From assembly GCA_026647385.1 (NCBI GenBank), contig JAPKGY010000116.1:1-7917 (forward strand): a stretch of DNA of 7,917 nucleotides, read 5' to 3'. The notes below the pieces were generated by a model. That model worked only from the letters and a program-made list of their open reading frames with translations, did not search any database and had not been told where the DNA came from. This DNA comes from Phycisphaerae bacterium (lineage in GTDB: Bacteria; Planctomycetota; Phycisphaerae; UBA1845; PWPN01). Of this stretch, positions 1 through 7,100 are shown in pieces; positions within the stretch are counted from its first letter, which is position 1; every line of letters begins with the position of its first letter. The translations under genes were made by a program, and so were the position numbers.

Positions 1-73
1 AGGTCACCGAGGTCGTCCGGTCGACACCGAAGGTCGACGGGGTTGTGATCTCGCGATGAAGGTGAACGGACAT
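1..73 (-). CDS. phoU: Probable PhoU N-terminus (partial, runs off the left edge)
   Basis: Only the first 24 codons are in the window. The start is the ATG at 73, preceded by a purine-rich ribosome binding site (GGGAGAGAG, 76-84). The protein begins MSVHLHREI, which resembles the usual opening of PhoU proteins (M-x-V-H-L-x-R-E-I). Its place, 37 bp after pstB on the same strand, is the normal position of phoU in pstSCAB-phoU operons. PhoU is a cytoplasmic helical-bundle protein that links the Pst transporter to the PhoR/PhoB-type sensor system and restrains phosphate uptake. What follows (TTPSTFGVDRTTSVT) does not look like the expected amphipathic first helix, so the product may be a divergent PhoU, a frameshifted one, or another protein. 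The call rests on context plus nine residues. Confidence 0.5.
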   Translation of the reverse strand, partial: MSVHLHREITTPSTFGVDRTTSVT

Positions 74-75
74 GG

Positions 76-84
76 CTCTCTCCC
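76..84 (-). promoter_or_regulatory. Ribosome binding site of putative phoU
   Basis: On the minus strand GGGAGAGAG lies just upstream of the ATG at 73, with GGGAG six bases from the start codon. It supports that ATG as a genuine start, separate from pstB translation, in the 37-bp gap. Confidence 0.5.
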
Positions 85-110
85 GATTCTGCGCGCCCCG
101 GCCCGGCCTG

Positions 111-899
111 TCAACCGAATCGGCCGGTGATGTAGTTCTCCGTTCGTTCGCACCGCGGCTTGGTGAAGATCTGCCGGGTGGCACCGAACTCGACCATCAC
201 GCCCTCGTAGAAGAAGGCCGTAAAATCCGAGACCCGGCCCGCCTGCTGCATGTTATGGGTGACGATCACGATGGTGTACTCGCCCCGAAGCTCGCCGATC
301 AGGTCCTCGATACGGGCGGTCGCCCGCGGGTCGAGGGCGGAGGCCGGCTCGTCCATCAGCAGGATTTCCGGGTCGACGGCCAGGGCCCGGGCGATGCACA
401 GCCGTTGCTGCTGGCCGCCCGACAGGCCGATCGCGCTGGCATCCAGGCGGTCCTTCACTTCGTCCCACAGCCCGGCGCGGATCAGGCAATGCTCGACGAT
501 CTCCGCCAGACGACCCCGGTCCCTGAGCCCGTGGAGTCGTGGGCCGTAGGCAACATTGTCGAAGATCGACTTGGGGAACGGGTTGGATTTCTGGAAAACC
601 ATGCCGACCTTCTTGCGAAGCGCGACCACGTCGGTGGCCGGTGCGTAAATGTCGCGATCGTTGATCCGTACCTTGCCCTCGATGCGAACTCCCTCGATCA
701 CGTCGTTCATGCGGTTCAGGCATCGCAGGAAGGTCGACTTGCCGCAACCGGACGGGCCGATCAGAGCGGTGACCTGGCCGGCCGGTATGTCCAGCGAAAC
801 ATCGAACAGAGCTTGCGCGTGCGCATACCACAGATTCAAGCCCGTCGTGGCGATTTTGACGGGCCCGGCAATCGCGGGTCTCTCCGCTCCGTCTACCAT
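111..899 (-). CDS. pstB: Phosphate ABC transporter ATP-binding protein PstB
   Basis: PstB is the cytoplasmic ATPase that drives phosphate import through PstC/PstA. The 262-residue product is the usual family length and has all ABC motifs: Walker A GPSGCGKST (48-56), Q-loop in VFQKSNPFP (Gln103), signature LSGGQQQR (159-166), Walker B ILLMDE (179-184) followed by the D-loop SALD (187-190), and the switch histidine in VTHNMQQA (His215). The motif KSNPFPKSIFDNVAYGPR is characteristic of PstB rather than other importers. The start at 899 is favoured because a ribosome binding site (GAGGAAG) sits eight bases upstream and the alignment to the family begins there; the frame stays open much further upstream but only as a shadow of pstA. 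The ATG overlaps the last 7 bp of pstA, so translation is probably coupled. Very secure. Confidence 0.97.
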   Translation of the reverse strand: MVDGAERPAIAGPVKIATTGLNLWYAHAQALFDVSLDIPAGQVTALIGPSGCGKSTFLRCLNRMNDVIEGVRIEGKVRINDRDIYAPATDVVALRKKVGMVFQKSNPFPKSIFDNVAYGPRLHGLRDRGRLAEIVEHCLIRAGLWDEVKDRLDASAIGLSGGQQQRLCIARALAVDPEILLMDEPASALDPRATARIEDLIGELRGEYTIVIVTHNMQQAGRVSDFTAFFYEGVMVEFGATRQIFTKPRCERTENYITGRFG

Positions 900-1750
900 C
901 GGTACTTCTTCCTCATGTAGCTGCGAAGCAGGATCGCTCCCAAATTCGCCGCCAGAACCAGCAGCAACAGCACCAGGGCCGATCCGTACTGGAGCGGACG
1001 CACCTTGTCGGCCGCCGGGTGTTGCGTGGCCAGAACATACAGGTGGTAGGGCAACGCCATGACCTGGTCGAACACCGAACGGGGCAAACGCGGGAGGTAA
1101 AAAGCCGCCACGGTCAGCAGGATGGGGGCGGTCTCCCCCGCCGCCCTTCCGACCCCCAGGATCGAACCCGTCAGCATGCCCGGGAGAGCGTAGGGTAACA
1201 CGGCCTTCCAGATGCTCTGCCATTTGGTTGCCCCCAATGCAAGACTTCCCTCTCGAAACGTGCGAGGCACGGCCCGCAAGGCCTCCTCGCTCGCGACGAT
1301 GATCGTTGGCAGGACCATGCAGGCCAGCGTCAGACTTCCCGAAAGGATCGACGCGCCGAAGTTCAGCGTCAGCACGAACAATCCGAGCCCGAAGAGCCCG
1401 AACACGATCGACGGCACACCCGCCAAGGTCGTAATCGCGCTGCGGATGGCGCGCGTCCAACGGTTTTGGCGGGCGTACTCGGAAAGATAGATCGCGCTGG
1501 CCATTCCCAGCGGAATGGCCACGATCACCGTGCCCAGCACCAGGTAGAACGTCCCGACGATCGCGGGAAAGATGCCCCCCTCTGCCCCCGCCTTGCGCGG
1601 ATAACCCGTCAGGAACTCCCAGGACAACGCCGGCGCGCCTCGCCGGACCATGTCGAACACGATGTAGCCGATGACCAGAACCACGCCATACGTCACAAGC
1701 CGAAGGCCCCAGATCGACAGCAGGTCGGTTTGTCTCCGCATGCCGGTCAT
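893..1750 (-). CDS. pstA: Phosphate ABC transporter permease PstA
   Basis: PstA is one of the two inner-membrane subunits that form the phosphate channel with PstC. The 285-residue product has about six hydrophobic segments (roughly 13-34, 61-90, 108-129, 138-162, 191-225, 256-276). It has the cytoplasmic EAA loop that contacts PstB (EGSLALGATKWQSIWKAVLP, 167-186), followed by the typical LPG..TG..L.VGRAAGETAP. The motif TTLAGVPSIVFGLFGL (107-122) is typical of PstA. The start at 1750 is chosen because this ATG overlaps the pstC stop codon as ATGA, an arrangement implying translational coupling; no strong ribosome binding site is seen. A longer reading with 28 extra N-terminal residues would only overlap the end of pstC and is unlikely. 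The 3' end overlaps pstB by 7 bp. Confidence 0.96.
   Translation of the reverse strand: MTGMRRQTDLLSIWGLRLVTYGVVLVIGYIVFDMVRRGAPALSWEFLTGYPRKAGAEGGIFPAIVGTFYLVLGTVIVAIPLGMASAIYLSEYARQNRWTRAIRSAITTLAGVPSIVFGLFGLGLFVLTLNFGASILSGSLTLACMVLPTIIVASEEALRAVPRTFREGSLALGATKWQSIWKAVLPYALPGMLTGSILGVGRAAGETAPILLTVAAFYLPRLPRSVFDQVMALPYHLYVLATQHPAADKVRPLQYGSALVLLLLVLAANLGAILLRSYMRKKYRW
908..914 (-). promoter_or_regulatory. Ribosome binding site of pstB, inside the end of pstA
   Basis: GAGGAAG on the minus strand lies eight bases before the ATG at 899, within the last codons of pstA (RKKYRW). It decides the pstB start, since the reading frame has no upstream stop for several hundred bases. Confidence 0.7.
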
Positions 1751-2625
1751 GAACGGATCTCGTATCGGCGAAGGATCATCTGGGCCAGATGGTTCAGGCC
1801 GAACGTCACGATCAGCAGAACCAGGCCGACGCAAAACAGGGCACCATAATGCGTGCCGCCTAGAGACACCTCGCCCATCTCAGCCGCGACCGTCGCGGTC
1901 ATGGTCCGGACGGACTCGAGCGGCCAGAGCGTGACGACCGCGGCGTTGCCGGTCACCATCAGGACCGCCATGGTCTCACCGATAACCCGGCCCATGCCGA
2001 GCAGATTGGCCGCGAGGATCCCCGGCAAAGCAGCCGGTACCGTCACCCGCCACATGGTCTGGATCGGCGTCGCCCCCAGCGCCATCGACGCCTGCTTATA
2101 GGCGGCCGGCACCGAGTGGATCGCGTCCTCGGAGACGGAGATGATCGTCGGGATGGCCATCAGCGCAAGGAGAATGGCTCCGGTCAGCGCGGTCAGGCCG
2201 CTATTGAGCTGAAACACGTCCTTGACCAGCGGCGCGACCACAACCAGGCCGAAGAACCCGAGTACCACCGAGGGAATGCCCGCAAGGATCTCGATGAACG
2301 GTTTGAGAATCTCGCGCTCCCAGGGCCTGGCGAGTTCGGAGATATACACCGCCCCGATCACCCCGAGCGGAGCAGCCAGGAGCATGGCCATCACGGTCAC
2401 CGCCACCGAGCCGGCCGCCAACGGGAGCAGACCGTACCGCTCCTTCTGGAACGACACGGGGACCCAGGCACCATCCCAGAGGGTCGAGAACCCCGGGTCC
2501 CGGGCGAAAGGCACCGTTTCCTTGCCCAGAAAAATGAAAATCAACGCGACAATGAGGATGGACGTTGACGCACAGGCCGTCAGCCCCACGCGCATCGCCT
2601 TGTCCTGCCAGTGCTTGCTCAACAT
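1747..2625 (-). CDS. pstC: Phosphate ABC transporter permease PstC
   Basis: PstC is the second channel-forming membrane subunit of the high-affinity phosphate importer. The 292-residue product shows an N-terminal membrane segment (about 13-33), a periplasmic stretch with the common PstC pattern F...W.P.......YG.LPL, then hydrophobic segments near 66-92, 108-134, 142-163, 198-225 and 262-282. FIEILAGIPSVVLGFFGL (110-127) and the EAA loop QASMALGATPIQTMWRVTVP (178-197) followed by ALPGILAANLLGMGRVIGETMAV are diagnostic. The start at 2625 is 7 bp after the pstS stop and has only a weak ribosome binding site. A second ATG ten codons in (MRVGL, 2595) has a better purine-rich leader (AGGACAAGG) and is a possible alternative. 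The protein is somewhat shorter than E. coli PstC (319 residues). Confidence 0.96.
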   Translation of the reverse strand: MLSKHWQDKAMRVGLTACASTSILIVALIFIFLGKETVPFARDPGFSTLWDGAWVPVSFQKERYGLLPLAAGSVAVTVMAMLLAAPLGVIGAVYISELARPWEREILKPFIEILAGIPSVVLGFFGLVVVAPLVKDVFQLNSGLTALTGAILLALMAIPTIISVSEDAIHSVPAAYKQASMALGATPIQTMWRVTVPAALPGILAANLLGMGRVIGETMAVLMVTGNAAVVTLWPLESVRTMTATVAAEMGEVSLGGTHYGALFCVGLVLLIVTFGLNHLAQMILRRYEIRS

Positions 2626-2632
2626 GCTCGCG

Positions 2633-3523
2633 CTACTTCACGGATACACCCTGCTTCACCGGTACATAGCCCATTTCTTCCACAGCCTTCTGCCCCTCGG
2701 GCGACAGCGCAAAATCAAGGAAAGCTCGAGCCGTACCCGCGGGCTCGCCGTTGGTATACAGAAACAGCGCCCGCGAAACCGGATACTCCCCCGACACGAC
2801 CGTCTCGATCGTCGGTTCGACAGCCGGCGAATCCGCGTCCTTCCTGACGTTCAGGACCTTGATCTTGCCTTTGGCTTCAGCCGCGTACCCCAGCCCGACG
2901 TATCCGATCGCCCCCTTGCCGGCCGCCGTCTCCTGGATAATCGCCGATGTCGCCGGCATCAGCCGGGCGGAGGGCGCGTAGTCCTTCCTGGCCAGCACGT
3001 GTTCCTGGAAAAACACGTAGGTGCCCGAGCTGTTCTCACGGGAGAGCAGCACGATCGGCTCGTCCAGCCCGCCGACTTCGTTCCAGTTCGTATACGTCCC
3101 CGTGTACATCTTCTTGAGTTGATCCATCGTGACCTCGTTCAGCGGATTGGCCGGGTTGACCACGATGGCGATGCCGTCCCGGGCGACGACGAACTCCTTC
3201 GGCTTGATATGCTTCTCCGCGGCCTGCTTGAGTTCCTTCTCCTCCATCGAGCGCGACGCGGCGCAGATGTCCGTCGTACCATTCAGCAATGCCGCAATGC
3301 CCGTACCCGATCCCCCACCGGTGACCGCAACATCGACCTTCGGGTGGGCTTTCATGAACCCCTCGGCCCACGTGGAAGCCAGGTGGACCATGGTGTCGGA
3401 ACCCTTGACGGTGAGGACCTGCGGCCGAGCCGCCCCGCCGGCGGATCGATTGTCACTCTGACCACAACCGCAGAGAGCCGCGCCCGCCACAATCAGTGCC
3501 ACTTTAATCGGCAAGCTTCGCAC
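2633..3523 (-). CDS. pstS: Phosphate-binding lipoprotein PstS
   Basis: PstS captures inorganic phosphate outside the cytoplasmic membrane and hands it to PstC/PstA. With the GTG start at 3523 the product has 296 residues: a short basic start, a hydrophobic stretch (6-17), and a lipobox LCGC (17-20) with Cys20 as the likely lipidated residue. The binding-fold motifs are clear: KGSDTM (40-45), TGGGSGTG (68-75), SREN-SSGTY (161-169) and AIGYVGLGY, where the Ser/Thr/Arg residues of such loops usually contact phosphate. The GTG start is preferred because AAAGGAG lies seven bases upstream and it places the signal peptide at the very N-terminus. An ATG 24 codons further upstream would put a charged, proline-rich stretch ahead of the signal sequence. 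It is the first gene of the operon, followed after 7 bp by pstC. Confidence 0.96.
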   Translation of the reverse strand: MRSLPIKVALIVAGAALCGCGQSDNRSAGGAARPQVLTVKGSDTMVHLASTWAEGFMKAHPKVDVAVTGGGSGTGIAALLNGTTDICAASRSMEEKELKQAAEKHIKPKEFVVARDGIAIVVNPANPLNEVTMDQLKKMYTGTYTNWNEVGGLDEPIVLLSRENSSGTYVFFQEHVLARKDYAPSARLMPATSAIIQETAAGKGAIGYVGLGYAAEAKGKIKVLNVRKDADSPAVEPTIETVVSGEYPVSRALFLYTNGEPAGTARAFLDFALSPEGQKAVEEMGYVPVKQGVSVK

Positions 3524-3530
3524 CGGATGT

Positions 3531-3537
3531 CTCCTTT
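3531..3537 (-). promoter_or_regulatory. Ribosome binding site of pstS, supporting a GTG start
   Basis: AAAGGAG on the minus strand ends seven bases before the GTG at 3523. No ATG occurs in the appropriate distance, so this site is the main argument for the GTG start. Confidence 0.8.
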
Positions 3538-3557
3538 CGCCTGGACAGCCCTCGGCC

Positions 3558-3573
3558 GGCGGCCCCGGCCGCC
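3558..3573 (-). other. G+C-rich inverted repeat in the pstS leader
   Basis: Seven-base arms GGCGGCC and GGCCGCC are separated by two bases, giving a strong short dyad in the untranslated leader, about 35 bases before the pstS start codon and downstream of the presumed Pho box. It has no T-run, so it is not an intrinsic terminator. It may stabilise the mRNA 5' end or simply reflect base composition. Confidence 0.4.
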
Positions 3574-3605
3574 TCTTTGAGGGTAAAGCGGCCAAGTTCG
3601 GCCCG

Positions 3606-3633
3606 AGTCAAGGCTTTGTTAGATTCGCGTTAA
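3606..3633 (-). promoter_or_regulatory. Pho box-like triple direct repeat upstream of pstS
   Basis: Read toward pstS, the hexamers TTAACG, CTAACA and TTGACT follow one another with exactly five bases between each (cgaat and aagcc), an 11-bp period. This matches the architecture of PhoB/PhoP operators: in Bacillus, TTAACA-like repeats with about 5-bp spacing; in E. coli, 7+4 repeats with the same 11-bp period. It lies about 83 bp from the pstS start. The last hexamer could double as a -35 element, but no convincing -10 is seen 16-18 bases downstream, as expected for an activator-dependent promoter. The assignment is inference from pattern and position. Confidence 0.6.
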
Positions 3634-4014
3634 GTGTTTGGAGGCGGCGAAGACCCCGCCGGCAGAGTCGTCGGGGCGGATGGATCGAGACGGCCGCAGA
3701 ATGAACCCGACCGGCGCCTGGGGCTGTGCAAGCCCCGGAACTCGGGTATATTACGCGCGCATCGCGGTTCCGAAGATTCCAGATCCGACCGAAAGGAGGG
3801 TCCGCGCGCCCATCCAGCCGCTGCCTCGATGGCGTTCCCTCTCGAAATCCGGGCCCGCCTTACACTCCGGAAAGAATTTCCGAGATGGACTGCCTTCTCG
3901 TGATTCGCCCGCCACAGGAAGGAACCTTCCAGAAGGAATAGAGTGAATTACATATTCCGGGCTCCCACGGTTCAACGCGAATTGCGCACCGATGGCACGG
4001 TATGCGGAAAAATC

Positions 4015-4043
4015 TGGACATGGCCTGGGTGCCAGGGTAGAAT
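4015..4043 (+). promoter_or_regulatory. Sigma-70 type promoter of the protease gene
   Basis: TGGACA (4015-4020) and TAGAAT (4038-4043) are separated by exactly 17 bases; each hexamer matches the bacterial consensus in five of six positions. Transcription would start near 4050 and give a leader of roughly 100 bases before the ATG at 4154. The 17-base spacer contains a small perfect dyad, CCTGG-gtg-CCAGG (4024-4036), which might be an operator. Assigned by eye; no other equally good promoter was seen in the gap. Confidence 0.6.
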
Positions 4044-4140
4044 CACTGGACGACCCGGTAGCGGACCTGGGGCCGATCCGTTTCGGAAACCCCCGTTATT
4101 CCCCTTGTTGATCCCTGGAGCGGAAACACACGCGAACCCC

Positions 4141-4150
4141 GGAAAGGTGA
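4141..4150 (+). promoter_or_regulatory. Ribosome binding site of the protease gene
   Basis: GGAAAGGTGA ends three bases before the ATG at 4154. AAGGTGA resembles the 3' part of the full Shine-Dalgarno consensus (AAGGAGGTGA). The placement, together with a signal peptide beginning in the following codons, fixes the start. Confidence 0.55.
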
Positions 4151-4153
4151 CGT

Positions 4154-7100
4154 ATGAAGTACAGCTTGAGCTGGAGCGCGGCGTCGGACAAAACAAGAAC
4201 ATCAGGGCTAGCGAGGCGAGGCCTATGCCTTTTGGCATTTGCAGCCGTGGTTTCCATGATTTCAGTCGAGGCCTCCGCCGCGCCGCCGAACGAAGGCCTG
4301 GACGTACACCGGTCAAAACGAACCGGCCTGGCGACCTTCGTCACCGCGACGGGCCGGGGTCCCCTCTCGATCCAGGCGGCCCAGGCCGGCCGTGCCGTCC
4401 AGCCGATGGACTTCATCGCCGAATATGGCGAGTTATTCGGCATAACAGACCCGGCCGGGCAACTCACCCTGCTCAGGACTCGCAAAGACAACCTGGGACA
4501 TTCCCACACCACCTACCACCAGGTTCACCGGGGCGTTCGGGTCTTTGCCGGCGTCATCAAGGTCCATCAGGATGACGCCGACCGGATCGTGGCGGGTAAC
4601 GGCCACTTCTTCCCGATCCCCCCGACGCTCTCGATCAATCCGGGAATCTCGGCGCAGCAGGCCGAAGGCGTGGCGATCGCAGCCATCCCGGAGGCCCCGC
4701 TCGAAATCCAGCACTCCGAACTGGTCATCGTCGATCCGGGCTGGTACGGCGACCCGCCCCTCGGGGCCACGTTGGCGTACTATATCATCGTCGTCGCCCA
4801 GTGGCCGAATCCCATCCGGGAGGGATTCTTCATCGACGCGCAAACCGGGGCCGTCCTCGATCAGTGGGACATGCTCGAAAACGCGAGAAACCGCCAGATC
4901 TACAACGGAAACGGCACGTCCACCATTCCCGGAACGCTCTGCCGCACGGAAGGGCAGCCTCCGAGCGCCACCACGGATTGCAACCGGGCTTACGATTACG
5001 CCGGGGACACGTATGACTACTACTACCGTGCGTTCGGGCGGGATGGGCTCGACAACCTCGGCGGCGCGCTACTCGTCACGGTGAACTCGACGGCCCCGGG
5101 TTGCCCCAATGCCTACTGGGACGGAACACGGATGGTCTTCTGCGCCGGCACGGTCACGGACGACATCATGGCCCACGAATTGACCCACGGCGTGACCGAT
5201 TACACCGCGAATCTCATCTACCAGAACCAGCCCGGACAGTTGAACGAATCGTTCTCCGACGTTTTTGGGGAGCTGGTGGACCTGTTCAACGGCGATGCGG
5301 CGTTTGCCGGCACGCCTGGGGGCCCGCCGAATTGGCCGACCCACGCCACCGGCGCCGGTCTGGACACGCCCAACAACCTCCGCACCGGCGCGTGCAGCCC
5401 CAGTCCGGGGTATCCGGACGGCGTCCGCTGGCTTTGCGGTGAAGATGCCACTGCGTTCGGCGGAGCGATTCGCGACATGTGGAATCCCCATTGCAAGAGC
5501 GATCCGGACCGGGCCAACGACACCTCGATACCCCCTTGGTGCGGCACGGACCACGGCGGCGTCCATACGGGCAGCGGTGTTCCCAACCATGCTTTTGCAA
5601 TGCTCACCGACGGCAAGACCTTCAACGGCTACACGGTGGTGGGTATCGGCCCGATCAAGGCCGGTGCGGTCTGGTATCGCGCTCTGACCACCTACCTGAG
5701 CACATCCTCCGATTTCTCGGATGCGTATCTCGCGTTGAAAATGGCCGCCTCCGACCTCATCGCCACCTATCCGAACGACCCGCGGACCGGACTGCCCTCG
5801 GGGCAGATCTTCACTGCCGCCGACGCCGCGCAGGTCGACTCCGCGCTCCTGGCGGTCGAGATGCACACCGACGGCATCTGCGGCGGCAACCCGACGCCCC
5901 TGGCCGTCAGCGCCATCACCCCCAGTTCCGGCCCCAATCTGGGCAGCGTGAAGATCACGAACCTGGCCGGCGCCGGCTTCCAGGCAGGCGCAACGGTGAG
6001 GTTGACCCGGACCGGGCAGCCCCTGATCGACGCCACATCGGTAGCCGTCGCGAACTCGACGCAGATCACCTGTACGATTCGTCTGAGCGGGGTCGCCCCC
6101 GGAACCTGGAACGTGGTCGTCACCAACCCCGGTGGGCAGACCGCGACACTGGCGAACGGCTTCACCGTGACCGCTGCGGCTCCCGGCATCACGGTTGATG
6201 CGCCCGACGGCGGCGAAATGTGGTCGGTCGGTTCGACGCAAAAGATCCTGTGGGGCTACATCGGCAGCGCGTCGACGGTGGACATTCATCTGCTCCAGGG
6301 CGGCAGCGTCGTGGGTCCGATCGCCGAGGGGGTCCCCAATACCGGATCGTTCGACTGGACTATTCCGATCGACGTGCCCGAGGGCGTCAACTACCGGATT
6401 CGCGTCGCCGACGGCACGAACGCCGATGAGAGCAACGCGGACTTCGCCCTTTCGTCCTTCCTCCTGCGCGACACCTTCCCATCCACCTCGTTGGATGCGA
6501 CCAACTGGACCAGCACATCGGGCGCCCCGACGATCGACGACGTGGGCATCGGCGAACCCACTGCACCCTACTCGTTGCGACTGAACGGCAACCCCAGCGG
6601 GGCGGATGCCGTGGTCTCGCGAGTCATGAATGCAAACCTCTACGATAAGCTGGAGCTCCGGTATCAGTTCCAGCAGCGGGGCGGCGGAGACTCGCCCGAT
6701 TCCGGCGACGACCTGATCATCGAATACCTCAACGCCACCGGCACATGGGGCCAGGTGGCGCGACATCTGGGCTCCGACCCGGACATGACCACCTTCTCAC
6801 CCAACATCGTCCAGTTGCCGTCGGCGGCGCGCCATGCGGGTCTCCGCATCCGGATCCGCAACCTCGGTTCCACGGGAGCCTTCGACGATTGGTTCGTGGA
6901 CGACGTCGAGTTAGCCGGCACCATCTGCACCGCGCTGCCCGCGGCGCCGACGGGCTCCCAGGTCACCCCGGCCTCGATCTGTCAGGGCGGATCAGCCGTG
7001 TTGTCGACCGTCGTGGGGCCGGAAGAATCCGTTGAATGGTACGCCGGCGGTTGTGGCGGTATCCCCGTACCTGGCGGAAGCAGTCCGACGGTCAACCCGA

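Larger units (their letters stand above)
3524..4153. other. Intergenic region between divergent pstS and the protease gene
   Basis: These 630 bp separate two divergent start codons. The left end carries the pstS leader and Pho box-like repeats; the right end carries the protease promoter and about 100 bases of leader. Between them (about 3640-4010) I see small dyads: GGGGCT/AGCCCC with a 5-base loop (3720-3736), CGGAAA/TTTCCG with a 3-base loop (3868-3882), and GGAAG/CTTCC with a 4-base loop (3917-3930). None has a T-run. Short open frames of 70-100 codons exist on both strands, but none has recognisable protein character, and they overlap one another in several frames. I see no tRNA, rRNA or insertion sequence here. 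Confidence 0.6.

Noticed and set aside
72..920. A 282-codon plus-strand open frame opposite pstB
   Set aside because: Antisense to PstB, which has every ABC motif; no independent evidence for the plus-strand frame.
900..1460. Upstream extension of the pstB frame to a 449-codon protein
   Set aside because: The added 187 residues are the off-frame translation of pstA, low in hydrophobicity and without homology character; the ATG at 899 has its own ribosome binding site.
2222..3580. A 452-codon open frame on the plus strand across pstC and pstS
   Set aside because: Antisense to two well-recognised genes; the translation is arginine- and histidine-rich with no domain signature.
3720..3736. GGGGCT/AGCCCC hairpin as a possible transcription terminator
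   Set aside because: No T-run follows on either strand, and the region lies upstream of both divergent genes, where no transcript needs to end.
3792..3799. AAAGGAGG, a strong ribosome-binding-site look-alike on the plus strand
   Set aside because: No ATG, GTG or TTG occurs at the proper distance downstream, so it does not mark a gene; likely chance.
3634..3946. Overlapping small plus-strand frames (about 70-102 codons) in the intergenic region
   Set aside because: Frames overlap one another, compositions are arginine/proline-rich, starts lack fitting ribosome binding sites, and no motif is recognisable.
3943..4575. Plus-strand GTG-started frame of 210 codons with a purine-rich leader, overlapping the protease start
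   Set aside because: Its second half is a shadow of the protease in another frame, and the first part has no recognisable features.
5069..6766. A 565-codon open frame on the minus strand opposite the protease gene
   Set aside because: It lies wholly antisense to the M4 protease, whose active-site and domain motifs are clear. The antisense translation is rich in R, G, V and D with no family character, a usual shadow in G+C-rich genes.
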